This document shows positions 44,387 through 52,117 of a DNA stretch of 64,000 nt, in pieces (positions within the stretch are counted from its first letter, which is position 1; every line of letters begins with the position of its first letter). This DNA comes from Actinacidiphila sp965342175 (GTDB lineage Bacteria > Actinomycetota > Actinomycetes > Streptomycetales > Streptomycetaceae): assembly GCF_965342175.1 (NCBI RefSeq), contig NZ_CBDRBL010000006.1, positions 73,767 to 137,766 of the forward strand, in the 5' to 3' direction. The notes beneath the pieces were generated by a model. That model was not told the origin of the DNA, searched no databases, and saw only the letters and a program-made list of their open reading frames with translations. A program made the translations under genes and the position numbers.

Positions 44387-46477
44387 CCGCTCCATCCACC
44401 GGGCGATCCGTTCGGGTCGCACCGGCCGTCCGAAGTACCAGCCCTGGCCCCAGTCGCAGCCCAGTGAGCGCAGGTGGCGGGCGTGTTCGGAGTTCTCCAC
44501 GCCCTCGGCGGTGACGGTGAGCCCGAGCGCGTGCGCCAGCGACACCAGTCCGCCGACGATCCGCCAGCCGACCGGGTCGTTCGTCCCGGCCCGGTGCGGG
44601 TCCGCGACGAACGACCCGGCGATCTTCAGCCCGGACACCGGAAGGTCCCTCAGATAGGCGAGGTTCGACCAGCCGGTGCCGAAGTCGTCGACGGCCAGCG
44701 TGACCCCGGTGTCGGCGATCTCCTGCAGGGCGCGCAGCGACTCGTCCTCGGGCCCGATCACCGCGCTCTCGGTGATCTCCAGCTGCAGCCGTTTCGGTGC
44801 GAGGCCGGTGCTGTCCAGGATCGACGTGACGTCGTGCACAAGACCGGGGTTGCGGATCTGGCGCACCGCCAGATTGACGTTGATCTGCGGGGCCGCCGCC
44901 CCGTAGCGCCGCACCCAGGCGGCCGCCTGGCCGGCCGCGCGCTCCAGGATCCACCGGCCCAGCGGCATGATCAGCCCGGTCTCCTCCGCCGTGGCCACGA
45001 ACTCATCCGGCCCCAGCACCCCGAACTGCGGATGACGCCAGCGCACCAGGGCCTCCACGGCCACCAGGGAGCCGTCGGCGAGCGAGCACAGCGGCTGGTA
45101 GTCCACGTAGAACTCCCCGCGGTCCAGTGCCACCGGCAGCCGCACGGAGATGGCGTACCGGCTCACCGCCCGCGCGTTGTGCGTGGGGTCGAAGAGCGTC
45201 CAGCGGCCCCGGCCGGCCGCCTTGGAGCGGTACAGCGTCAGATCCGCCGCCCGCACCGCTGCGCCCGGGGTCGTGGCGGCGATCCGCTGCGCCAGCACGC
45301 CGACGCTCGCGCCGACCGTCAGCTGCTGGTCGCCGACGAGGAAGGGCCGCGAGAGCGTGGTGAGGACCAGTTTGGCGACCGCCACCGCCTCCTGGTCGCC
45401 GCGGCAGTCCTCCAGCAGCACCACGAACTCGTCCCCGCCCAGCCGGGCCACCAGATGCCCCAGTGGGGCGAGCGCGGCGTCCAGCCGCTCGGCCACGGCC
45501 GTCAGCAGCCGGTCCCCGGTCTCGTGGCCGAGGCTGTCGTTGACGACCTTGAAGCCGTCGAGGTCGACGTAGCACAGGCCGAAAAGCGCGCCGGGCTGCG
45601 GCTGATCGAAGAGGCGCTCCAGCCGCTCGAAGAACGCCGTGCGGTTGGGCAGCCCGGTCAGCGGGTCGTGGGTGGCCTGGTGGCGCAGCCGCTCCTCCAG
45701 CCGGTAGCGGTCGGTGATGTCCTCGACCATCGCCACCTGGTAGCGGGGCACGCCGTCCTCGTCCCGGATCAGCGAGACGGTCAGATGCGTCCACACCACC
45801 TCGCCGTCGCGCCGGTAGTACGGCTTGTCGCACTGGAAGCGCTCGCGGCGCCCGGCCACCAGGTCCTCGTACGCCTCCCACACCCCCGGGGCGTCCTCGG
45901 GGTGCACCAGCTCGGTGACGCGGCGGCCGCGCAGGTCCTCCGGGCGGGCCCCCAGCAGCTCCCGCAGTGCCTGGTTGACCTGCACGATCGTGCCGTCCAC
46001 GTCGGCGATGCCGATGCCGATGGCGGCGTGCTCGAACAGCGCGCGGAACCGGGCCTCCGAGGCGTTGCGGGCGCGCTCGGCGTCCTCGCGCGCCCGGAAC
46101 GCGGCGCGCTGGATCGCCTCCTGCTCGCGCAGGGTCCGTTCGCGCAGCGCGGCGGACCAGCCCGCGGCGAAGGCCCCGGCCACGGTCGGGACCCGCTCGG
46201 GACCGGCCGGCTGGATCTGCAGCAGCGCCACGGCGGCGGCGAGCAGCTCCGGGTCGGTGAAGTGGGCCTCCACCAGCAGGGCGCCGGCCCGCTCCGCGAG
46301 CGCCGTGTCGCACACGGGGTCGCCGAGGGCCCGGCCGAGCAGGTCCGCGGTCGTGGCCGCCACCTGGCGCAGGGTCAGCGGGGGCAGCGCGAGCCCCGGG
46401 CCGGAGCGCAGCAGGCGCGACCAGGCGTCCGCGAAGTCCTGGGCGGGTCCCGCGACGGGCGACGGCGACTGCCTCAC
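44372..46477 (-). CDS. PAS-GGDEF-EAL cyclic-di-GMP turnover protein
   Basis: A 701-aa soluble protein. Residues 1-140 are helical with no known fold recognised. A PAS domain spans about 141-255 (ALFEHAAIGIGIADVDG...VEDITDRYRLEE). The diguanylate cyclase domain has an intact GGDEF at 347-351 but lacks the RxxD inhibitory site (PLGH there). The EAL phosphodiesterase domain keeps E475, N535, E567, D597, D598, K618, E658 and Q678; the Asp normally after K-I is Ala (A620). It could therefore both make and break c-di-GMP, the signal controlling BldD and development in Streptomyces. GTG 46477 overlaps the methyltransferase stop by four bases. Confidence 0.93.
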   Translation of the reverse strand: MRQSPSPVAGPAQDFADAWSRLLRSGPGLALPPLTLRQVAATTADLLGRALGDPVCDTALAERAGALLVEAHFTDPELLAAAVALLQIQPAGPERVPTVAGAFAAGWSAALRERTLREQEAIQRAAFRAREDAERARNASEARFRALFEHAAIGIGIADVDGTIVQVNQALRELLGARPEDLRGRRVTELVHPEDAPGVWEAYEDLVAGRRERFQCDKPYYRRDGEVVWTHLTVSLIRDEDGVPRYQVAMVEDITDRYRLEERLRHQATHDPLTGLPNRTAFFERLERLFDQPQPGALFGLCYVDLDGFKVVNDSLGHETGDRLLTAVAERLDAALAPLGHLVARLGGDEFVVLLEDCRGDQEAVAVAKLVLTTLSRPFLVGDQQLTVGASVGVLAQRIAATTPGAAVRAADLTLYRSKAAGRGRWTLFDPTHNARAVSRYAISVRLPVALDRGEFYVDYQPLCSLADGSLVAVEALVRWRHPQFGVLGPDEFVATAEETGLIMPLGRWILERAAGQAAAWVRRYGAAAPQINVNLAVRQIRNPGLVHDVTSILDSTGLAPKRLQLEITESAVIGPEDESLRALQEIADTGVTLAVDDFGTGWSNLAYLRDLPVSGLKIAGSFVADPHRAGTNDPVGWRIVGGLVSLAHALGLTVTAEGVENSEHARHLRSLGCDWGQGWYFGRPVRPERIARWMERGRPD

Positions 46478-47283
46478 GGCCGCCGCCCCACTCCGGCCAG
46501 GCCCGAGATCCGTTCGGGGTGGGGTCCCACGGACTCCGGCTCCTCCGGCCGCCACTCGGGGAGCCAGACCACCCCGGGCGGCAGGAGATCCCAGCCGTCG
46601 AAGAAGGCCGCCACGTCCTTGACGGTCCGCATGACCAGCGGCGTTGTGGTGCACCGGGCGTAGAGCTCGGCCAGCGAGTCGGCCTGCTCGGGGCGGCTCT
46701 CCCCGGAGGCGTGGGAGAGCACCAGATGGCTGCCGGGCGGTACGGCGTCGCGCAGGGCGGCCACGATCTTGCCGGGGTCCTCGGCGTCGGTGACGAAGTG
46801 GAGCATCGCCACCAGCAGCACCCCGACCGGTTCCCCGGGTGCGAGGAGGGCGGTAACCTCGGGCCGGGTGAGCAGGTCGCCGGTGTCGGTCATGTCGGCC
46901 ATCACCACGGCGCTCAGCGGGTCGTCCCGGAGCAGCAGGCGGCTGTGCGCCACCGCGATCGGGTCCAGGTCCACGTACACCACGCGGGCCTGCGGCTGGA
47001 CGGCCCGGGCGACCTCGTGGACGGCGCCGTAGGTCGGGATCCCGGCTCCGACGTCCAGGAAGCGCGTGATGCCCAGGGCCGCGAGGTGCTGCACGGCGCG
47101 GCGCAGGAAGGCGCGGTTGGCACGCATGATGACCGGCAGGTCGGGCCACAGCGCCATGGCCTGGCGGGCCATGTCCCGATCGGCCTTGAAGTTGTGGGAC
47201 CCGCCCAAGTAGAAGTCGTACACCCGGGCGGCGTTCGCGGTCTCCACGTCCGTACCCGGGGGTACCCACTGAGGTCGTCGCAT
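46474..47283 (-). CDS. DUF574-type SAM-dependent methyltransferase
   Basis: A 269-aa protein of the actinobacterial methyltransferase family PF04672 (DUF574). Diagnostic parts are NAARVYDFYLGGSHNFKADR, motif I FLDVGAGIPTYGAVH, VVYVDLDPIAVAHS and LLVAMLHFVTD. These proteins are numerous in Streptomyces but their targets are unknown. ATG 47283 follows GGAGGGG. Its end overlaps the GGDEF-EAL gene, suggesting a functional link. Confidence 0.92.
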   Translation of the reverse strand: MRRPQWVPPGTDVETANAARVYDFYLGGSHNFKADRDMARQAMALWPDLPVIMRANRAFLRRAVQHLAALGITRFLDVGAGIPTYGAVHEVARAVQPQARVVYVDLDPIAVAHSRLLLRDDPLSAVVMADMTDTGDLLTRPEVTALLAPGEPVGVLLVAMLHFVTDAEDPGKIVAALRDAVPPGSHLVLSHASGESRPEQADSLAELYARCTTTPLVMRTVKDVAAFFDGWDLLPPGVVWLPEWRPEEPESVGPHPERISGLAGVGRRP

Positions 47284-47395
47284 GGGGCACCCCTCCCCGG
47301 CTGGGTCGATCCTCGGATGTGCGGGTCCACCCCAGAATCCTATATGCCCCAGATTCATGCACTTGCGGACGATATGTAGACCGGGGTCGAGTGGG

Positions 47396-47409
47396 ATGTG
47401 GTAACACAT
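47396..47409. promoter_or_regulatory. Short palindrome in a divergent intergenic region
   Basis: ATGTG-gtaa-CACAT is a perfect palindrome in the 280 bases between the methyltransferase (minus) and VKOR (plus) genes. Nearby, TTCATG-N17-TAGACC (47354-47382) is a possible plus-strand promoter. It could be an operator; no regulator is known. Confidence 0.3.
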
Positions 47410-47563
47410 GGCTACGGCATGGGTACGGTACGCGGTCGAACTCCACTCGCCCGCCCTGCCGTTGTCCCTCGCGTGGGTGACACGGCACCATGGGACCCGG
47501 CACTTCCTGCGGGTTCGGCGCGTTGGGCAGTGCGGCACATCCCCGACCCACGGAAACGGCGAC

Positions 47564-48208
47564 ATGGTGACTACGGCGGTTGACGCGGCTCGCACGGACA
47601 GCGGGAGCCAGGAGTCCGCGGACGGACTCATCGGCGCGGGCAAGGCCTTCACCTGGCTGCTCGCGGTCTGCGGTGCGCTCGGCCTGCTCGCCTCGTGGGT
47701 CATCACGATCGACAAGTTCAAGCTGCTGGAGGACCCGAACTTCGTCCCCGGCTGCAGCCTGAACCCGATCATCTCCTGCGGCAACATCATGAAGAGCGAG
47801 CAGGCGGCGGCCTTCGGCTTCCCCAACCCGATGATCGGCATGGTCGCCTACCCCGTCGTCGTCGCTCTTGCCGTGGGGATGCTGGCCGGCGCCCGGTACC
47901 GCCGGTGGTTCTGGCTCGGACTGCAGGCCGGCACGCTCTTCGGCGTCTGCTTCGTGACGTGGCTGCAGTACCAGTCGCTGTACAACATCGGCTCGCTGTG
48001 CCTGTGGTGCTCGCTGGCCTGGGTCGTGACCATCGCGCTGTTCTGGTACACCCTCGTCCACAACCTCAAGCACCGGATCATCCCGGCGCCCGCCCGGGTC
48101 CGCGACCTCGTCCTGGAGTTCCACTGGGTCGTCCCCGTGCTCTGGTACGGGGTGATCGCGGTGGCGATCCTGACCCGCTGGTGGACGTACTGGAGCACCC
48201 TGATCTGA
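47564..48208 (+). CDS. Vitamin K epoxide reductase (VKOR)-family thiol oxidoreductase
   Basis: A 214-aa integral-membrane protein with five hydrophobic segments. It has the family's two cysteine pairs: C64 and C72 in the extracytoplasmic loop (GCSLNPIISCG), and the redox-active C146-x2-C149 in LCLWCSL. Actinobacterial VKOR re-oxidises DsbA-like proteins using menaquinone, driving disulfide formation in secreted proteins. The start may be ATG 47564 or GTG 47567; both follow GGAAACGG. Confidence 0.93.
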   Translation: MVTTAVDAARTDSGSQESADGLIGAGKAFTWLLAVCGALGLLASWVITIDKFKLLEDPNFVPGCSLNPIISCGNIMKSEQAAAFGFPNPMIGMVAYPVVVALAVGMLAGARYRRWFWLGLQAGTLFGVCFVTWLQYQSLYNIGSLCLWCSLAWVVTIALFWYTLVHNLKHRIIPAPARVRDLVLEFHWVVPVLWYGVIAVAILTRWWTYWSTLI

Positions 48209-48221
48209 CGGCGGCGCCGCG

Positions 48222-48244
48222 CTGTCGGCGCGGTGGCATAGGCT
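48222..48244 (+). promoter_or_regulatory. Possible PafBC-type promoter of the rarA gene
   Basis: CTGTCGGCG (7 of 9 matches to TTGTCRGTG), exactly eight bases, then TAGGCT (48239-48244). Spacing and -10 fit the RecA-NDp consensus. Transcription about seven bases later would start at or next to GTG 48253, which has no Shine-Dalgarno, implying a leaderless mRNA. Confidence 0.55.
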
Positions 48245-48252
48245 TCATTGCC

Positions 48253-49602
48253 GTGGAGCCCGACCTGTTCACCGCCGCCGCAGAGGAACGCCAGTCCAGG
48301 GAGCCCGGAGGCAGTCCGCTGGCCGTACGGATGCGCCCGCGCACCCTCGACGAGGTCGTGGGGCAGGGCCATCTGCTGCGCCCCGGCTCGCCGCTGCGGC
48401 GCCTGGTCGGCGAGGGCGGCGGCGGACCGGCGGGACCGTCCTCGGTGATCCTCTGGGGCCCGCCCGGCATCGGCAAGACGACCCTCGCCTACGTCGTCAG
48501 CCACGCCACCAAGAAGCGCTTCGTCGAGCTTTCGGCGATCACCGCGGGCGTCAAGGAGGTCCGCGCGGTCATCGAGAGCGCCAAGCGGGAGTCCGGCGGC
48601 TACGGCCGCGACACCGTGCTCTTCCTGGACGAGATCCACCGCTTCAGCAAGGCACAGCAGGACTCCCTGCTGCCCGCGGTGGAGAACCGCTGGGTCACCC
48701 TGATCGCCGCCACCACCGAGAACCCGTACTTCTCGGTCATCTCCCCGCTGCTGTCCCGGTCCCTCCTGCTCACTCTGGAGCCGCTGACCGACGACGACCT
48801 GCGCGGCCTGCTGCGCCGGGCGCTCACCGACGAGCGCGGCCTGAAGGGCGCGGTCACCCTGCCGGAGGACACCGAGGAGCACCTGCTGCGGATCGCCGGC
48901 GGGGACGCCCGCCGGGCGCTGACGGCCCTGGAGGCGGGCGCGGGCGCGGCCCTGGCCAAGGGGGAGCCGGAGATCTCCCTGAGCACCCTCGAGGAGACCG
49001 TCGACCGCGCCGCCGTGACCTACGACCGCGACGGCGACCAGCACTACGACGTGGCGAGCGCGCTGATCAAGTCCATCCGCGGCTCGGATGTGGACGCCGC
49101 CCTGCACTACCTGGCCCGCATGATCGAGGCGGGGGAGGACCCGCGGTTCATCGCCCGCCGCTTGATGATCTCCGCCAGCGAGGACATCGGCCTGGCCGAC
49201 CCGACCGCGCTGCCCACGGCGGTTGCCGCCGCCCAGGCGGTGGCGATGATCGGCTTCCCGGAAGCCGCGCTGACCCTCAGCCACGCCACGATCGCGCTCG
49301 CCCTCGCCCCCAAGTCCAACGCGGCGACGACGGCCATCGGGGCCGCCCTGGCCGACGTACGCGCCGGCAAGGCCGGCCCGGTCCCGGCCCATCTGCGCGA
49401 CAGTCACTACAAGGGCGCCGCGAAGCTCGGCCACGGCAAGGGCTACCAGTATCCGCACGATCTTCCCGGCGCCATCGCGGCCCAGCAGTACGCGCCGGAC
49501 GAGATCCACGGTCGGCGCTATTACGAGCCGACCCGGTACGGGGCCGAGGCGCGGTACGCCGATGTGCTGGAGCGGGTCAGGGAGCGGCTGGCGGGGGAGT
49601 AG
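48253..49602 (+). CDS. rarA: Replication-associated recombination protein A (MgsA/RarA AAA+ ATPase)
   Basis: A 449-aa AAA+ clamp-loader-like ATPase acting at stalled replication forks. It has LAVRMRPRTLDEVVGQGHLL, Walker A WGPPGIGKTT, Walker B LFLDEIHRFSKAQQD, sensor 1 IAATTENPYFSV, and the C-terminal tetramerisation region with RRLMISASEDIGLADP and KSNAATTAIGAAL. No ribosome binding site is visible. It is convergent with the DUF2470 gene, only 15 bases apart. Confidence 0.96.
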   Translation: MEPDLFTAAAEERQSREPGGSPLAVRMRPRTLDEVVGQGHLLRPGSPLRRLVGEGGGGPAGPSSVILWGPPGIGKTTLAYVVSHATKKRFVELSAITAGVKEVRAVIESAKRESGGYGRDTVLFLDEIHRFSKAQQDSLLPAVENRWVTLIAATTENPYFSVISPLLSRSLLLTLEPLTDDDLRGLLRRALTDERGLKGAVTLPEDTEEHLLRIAGGDARRALTALEAGAGAALAKGEPEISLSTLEETVDRAAVTYDRDGDQHYDVASALIKSIRGSDVDAALHYLARMIEAGEDPRFIARRLMISASEDIGLADPTALPTAVAAAQAVAMIGFPEAALTLSHATIALALAPKSNAATTAIGAALADVRAGKAGPVPAHLRDSHYKGAAKLGHGKGYQYPHDLPGAIAAQQYAPDEIHGRRYYEPTRYGAEARYADVLERVRERLAGE

Positions 49603-49617
49603 CCGGCCGTCGTGGGG

Positions 49618-50475
49618 TCAGCGCTCGCGTGCGGCGGCCTCGCGCGCGGCGTCGAAGAGCGTGTGCATGGCGCGGTGCAGGTCGGCGTGGCCGCGAATCG
49701 GCTCCAGGAACTCGAAGCGGGCGTCGAAGGTGCCGTCCGCGCCGGTGAAGCGCACCCGCAGGCCGAAGCGGTCCAGGGCGAGCGGCACCGCGGCGGTCGG
49801 TTCGCCGCGGCAGGCGCCGGCGCCTCCCGCAAGCGCGCACAGCCATCCCACCTGGTCGGCGTGGGCGGCCGCGAGGTGCTGCAGCAGGTCGGCCTCGTGG
49901 TCGACGAGGGGGTCGGGGCGGGCCGCGGCGAACTCGTCCGGCTCCACCGCCTCCGCGCCCCACAGGTCGTCCACCGACGCCTCGCCGACCTCCAGCCGCA
50001 GCAGCGCCTTCCCGGCAGGAGCCGGCAGGTCGCGCGCAGCGGTGAGCCAGCCCGCGATCCAGGCGCGGCCGCGGATGCGTCCCGGCACCGCGACCGGGGC
50101 GACGTCCGTGATGTCGAGCACAGCCGTGAGCTCGTCGTCCTCGGCGCGGGCGGCGGCCCTGACGGCGGGCGATTCCGCGGGAAGCAGCAGGAAGAGGTCC
50201 CCGTCCGCCCCGACGGTGCGCCCCTCGGGAACCATCAGTTCGGGGAGGTCGGGCACCAGGCCGGGAATCACCAGGATGGCGGAGGCGGTACTCTGTACGA
50301 GAGTTCGTGTGCGCTCGGCTGCTGACGGCAGTCGGGCGGTTTCATGCCCGTCGGGACGCGGCTGACCATGAGCTGATCGGACCTCCGTCATGTCGGCGCC
50401 CGCTGAGGCGTCGACGGCGCCCTGTGCGGCGCTGGCACTGTCTGTGATGCGCGTGGTGTTCCCAGGGCGCGACAT
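49618..50475 (-). CDS. DUF2470-domain protein, iron-regulated
   Basis: A 285-aa protein. The N-terminal 60 residues are polar and likely disordered. The centre (LFLLLPAESPAVRAA, LTAVLDITDVAPVAVPGRIRGRAWIAGWL) resembles a split-barrel haem or FMN-binding fold, and the C-terminus (ADGTFDARFEFLEPIRGHADLHRAMHTLF) is a DUF2470 domain, found in haem-utilisation proteins. The ATG follows AAGGAGAT. An iron box lies just upstream, which supports a role in iron or haem handling. This function is inferred. Confidence 0.82.
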   Translation of the reverse strand: MSRPGNTTRITDSASAAQGAVDASAGADMTEVRSAHGQPRPDGHETARLPSAAERTRTLVQSTASAILVIPGLVPDLPELMVPEGRTVGADGDLFLLLPAESPAVRAAARAEDDELTAVLDITDVAPVAVPGRIRGRAWIAGWLTAARDLPAPAGKALLRLEVGEASVDDLWGAEAVEPDEFAAARPDPLVDHEADLLQHLAAAHADQVGWLCALAGGAGACRGEPTAAVPLALDRFGLRVRFTGADGTFDARFEFLEPIRGHADLHRAMHTLFDAAREAAARER

Positions 50476-50489
50476 ACGATCTCCTTCGC

Positions 50490-50508
50490 TAAGGTAAGCC
50501 TTACCTAA
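50490..50508. promoter_or_regulatory. DmdR/IdeR iron box
   Basis: TAAGGTAAGCCTTACCTAA is a near-perfect palindrome matching the actinobacterial iron-box consensus TTAGGTTAGGCTCACCTAA in nearly all positions on the minus strand. It lies 9 bases before the ribosome binding site of the DUF2470 gene, where bound DmdR would block initiation when iron is plentiful. It is 22 bases before rpsD on the other side. Confidence 0.85.
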
Positions 50509-50530
50509 CTTACATGGAGGTCTGGGAAAC

Positions 50531-51142
50531 GTGAACCAGTCGCGTCCCAAGGTCAAGAAGTCGCGTGCCCTCGGCATCGCCCTGACGCCGAAGGCCGTCA
50601 AGTACTTCGAGGCCCGTCCCTACCCGCCGGGCGAGCACGGCCGTGGCCGCAAGCAGAACAGTGACTACAAGGTCCGACTGCTGGAGAAGCAGCGTCTGCG
50701 CGCGCAGTACGACATCTCCGAGCGCCAGATGGTCCGCGCCTACGACCGCGCCCGCAAGGTCAGCGGCAAGACGGGCGAGGCCCTGATCGTCGAGCTCGAG
50801 CGCCGCCTGGACGCCCTCGTCCTGCGCGCCGGCCTGGCCCGCACCATCTACCAGGCCCGTCAGATGGTCGTCCACGGCCACATCGAGGTCAACGGCCACA
50901 AGGTCGACAAGCCGTCCTACCGCGTCGCCCCCGACGACGTCGTGATGGTCCGCGAGCGCTCCCGCTCCAAGACCCCGTTCCAGGTCGCCCGCGAGGGCGG
51001 CTGGGCCGGCGAGGGCGAGACCCCGAAGTACCTGCAGGTCAACCTGCAGGCGTTGGCCTTCCGCCTGGACCGCCTGCCGAACCGTCGTGAGGTCCCCGTG
51101 ATCTGCGACGAGCAGCTCGTCGTCGAGTACTACGCTCGCTGA
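50531..51142 (+). CDS. rpsD: 30S ribosomal protein S4
   Basis: A 203-aa primary rRNA-binding protein that nucleates small-subunit assembly. The S4 RNA-binding domain is seen in RRLDALVLRAGLARTIYQARQMVVHGHIEVNG. No cysteines are present at the N-terminus, so it is the zinc-free form. GTG 50531 follows ATGGAGG. The gene stands alone rather than in the alpha operon, as in other actinomycetes with a separate rpsD. Confidence 0.98.
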   Translation: MNQSRPKVKKSRALGIALTPKAVKYFEARPYPPGEHGRGRKQNSDYKVRLLEKQRLRAQYDISERQMVRAYDRARKVSGKTGEALIVELERRLDALVLRAGLARTIYQARQMVVHGHIEVNGHKVDKPSYRVAPDDVVMVRERSRSKTPFQVAREGGWAGEGETPKYLQVNLQALAFRLDRLPNRREVPVICDEQLVVEYYAR

Positions 51143-51168
51143 CGCCTGCCGCACCCGGCGCGCACGTC

Positions 51169-51207
51169 AGCCCCGGCGCCCCGCTCTTCCGGCGGGGCGC
51201 CGGGGCT
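51169..51207 (+). terminator. Strong terminator after rpsD
   Basis: A perfect 16-bp stem (51169-51184 and 51192-51207, 7-base loop) begins 27 bases after rpsD and is followed by a weak T-run. Confidence 0.9.
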
Positions 51208-51398
51208 TTCGCGTTCCCCGCCCGAGGGCGACGCAGGGTGCGGGCCGATGAACGGAAGGTATGGCCGGGTCCGGTCGGGCGAGGACGGTCGCGGGCGGCA
51301 CCGGCCCGCAACGCGGTACGGAGCGCGCCGCCTGTCGCGATAAGGTCGGTATCTGATCGGTACCTGGTGTGGCGCGGTGGATCCGAGGGAGTGGCGAC

Positions 51399-51821
51399 GT
51401 GTCCGGTGGAGAGGTGGCCGGCCTCATCGTGGCCGTCTTCTGGGCGATCCTGGTGTCGTTCCTCGCCGTGGCACTCGTGCGTCTCGCCCAGGCTCTCCGT
51501 GAGGCCACCCGACTGGTGGCGGAGGTGACCGACCAGGCCGTGCCCTTGCTGGGCGAGGCCTCCGACGCGGTCCGCGCGGCCCACGCCCAGCTGGCCCGCG
51601 TGGACACCATCACCTCCGACGTCGCCGAGGTGACCGCCAACGCCTCCGCCCTGTCCACGACCGTCGCCTCCGCCTTCGGAGGCCCCCTCGTGAAGGTCGC
51701 GGCCTTCGGCTACGGCGTACGGCGCGCGGTCACCCTCCAGACCAAGGGCGCGGGCAAGAAGCGCACCGTGGTCGTCGGCCGGACGCTCCCGTCCGCCCGC
51801 AGCCGCAAACCAAGGGGCTGA
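51399..51821 (+). CDS. DUF948-family membrane protein
   Basis: A 140-aa protein with one N-terminal membrane helix (AGLIVAVFWAILVSFLAVALV). A long helix with a heptad-like pattern follows (LAQALREATRLVAEVTDQAVPLL), then a basic tail. DUF948 proteins lie near alaS in many actinomycetes, but no function is known. GTG 51399 follows GAGGGAG. TAAGGT at 51341-51346 may be the -10 element. Confidence 0.85.
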   Translation: MSGGEVAGLIVAVFWAILVSFLAVALVRLAQALREATRLVAEVTDQAVPLLGEASDAVRAAHAQLARVDTITSDVAEVTANASALSTTVASAFGGPLVKVAAFGYGVRRAVTLQTKGAGKKRTVVVGRTLPSARSRKPRG

Positions 51822-51826
51822 CCTGC

Positions 51827-52117
51827 ATGTTCCGCCGTGCCTTCTGGTTCACCGCCGGTGCCGCAGCCGGGGTGTGGGCCACCAACAAGGTCCATCGCAA
51901 GATCCGCAGCCTGACCCCCGAAAGCCTCGCCGCGAAGGCGGCCGACAAGGCCCTCGAGGCCGGGGGCCGATTGCGCACCTTCGCGCAGGACGTCCGCGCC
52001 GGCATGGCCGAGCGCGAGGAACAGCTCAACGACGCACTGGGCCGCACGGCCCCCGACCTCGACATGCCGGCCCCGCGGCCGGCGATCTCGTACCACCACC
52101 GGAAGGACGAACACTGA
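51827..52117 (+). CDS. Small conserved protein (DUF6167-like)
   Basis: A 96-aa protein with a short hydrophobic N-terminus (FWFTAGAAAGVWATNKV) and a helical charged body ending in HHRKDEH. It resembles the family annotated as DUF6167 in Streptomyces. It lies between the DUF948 gene and alaS and shares one base with alaS (TGATG). Function unknown. Confidence 0.82.
   Translation: MFRRAFWFTAGAAAGVWATNKVHRKIRSLTPESLAAKAADKALEAGGRLRTFAQDVRAGMAEREEQLNDALGRTAPDLDMPAPRPAISYHHRKDEH

Noticed and set aside
46478..48124. In-frame open extension that would make the GGDEF-EAL protein about 1250 aa
   Set aside because: The extension is an antisense or out-of-frame reading of the DUF574 and VKOR genes, with Arg/Pro/Gly-rich composition. 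GTG 46477 gives a four-base overlap and a normal protein.
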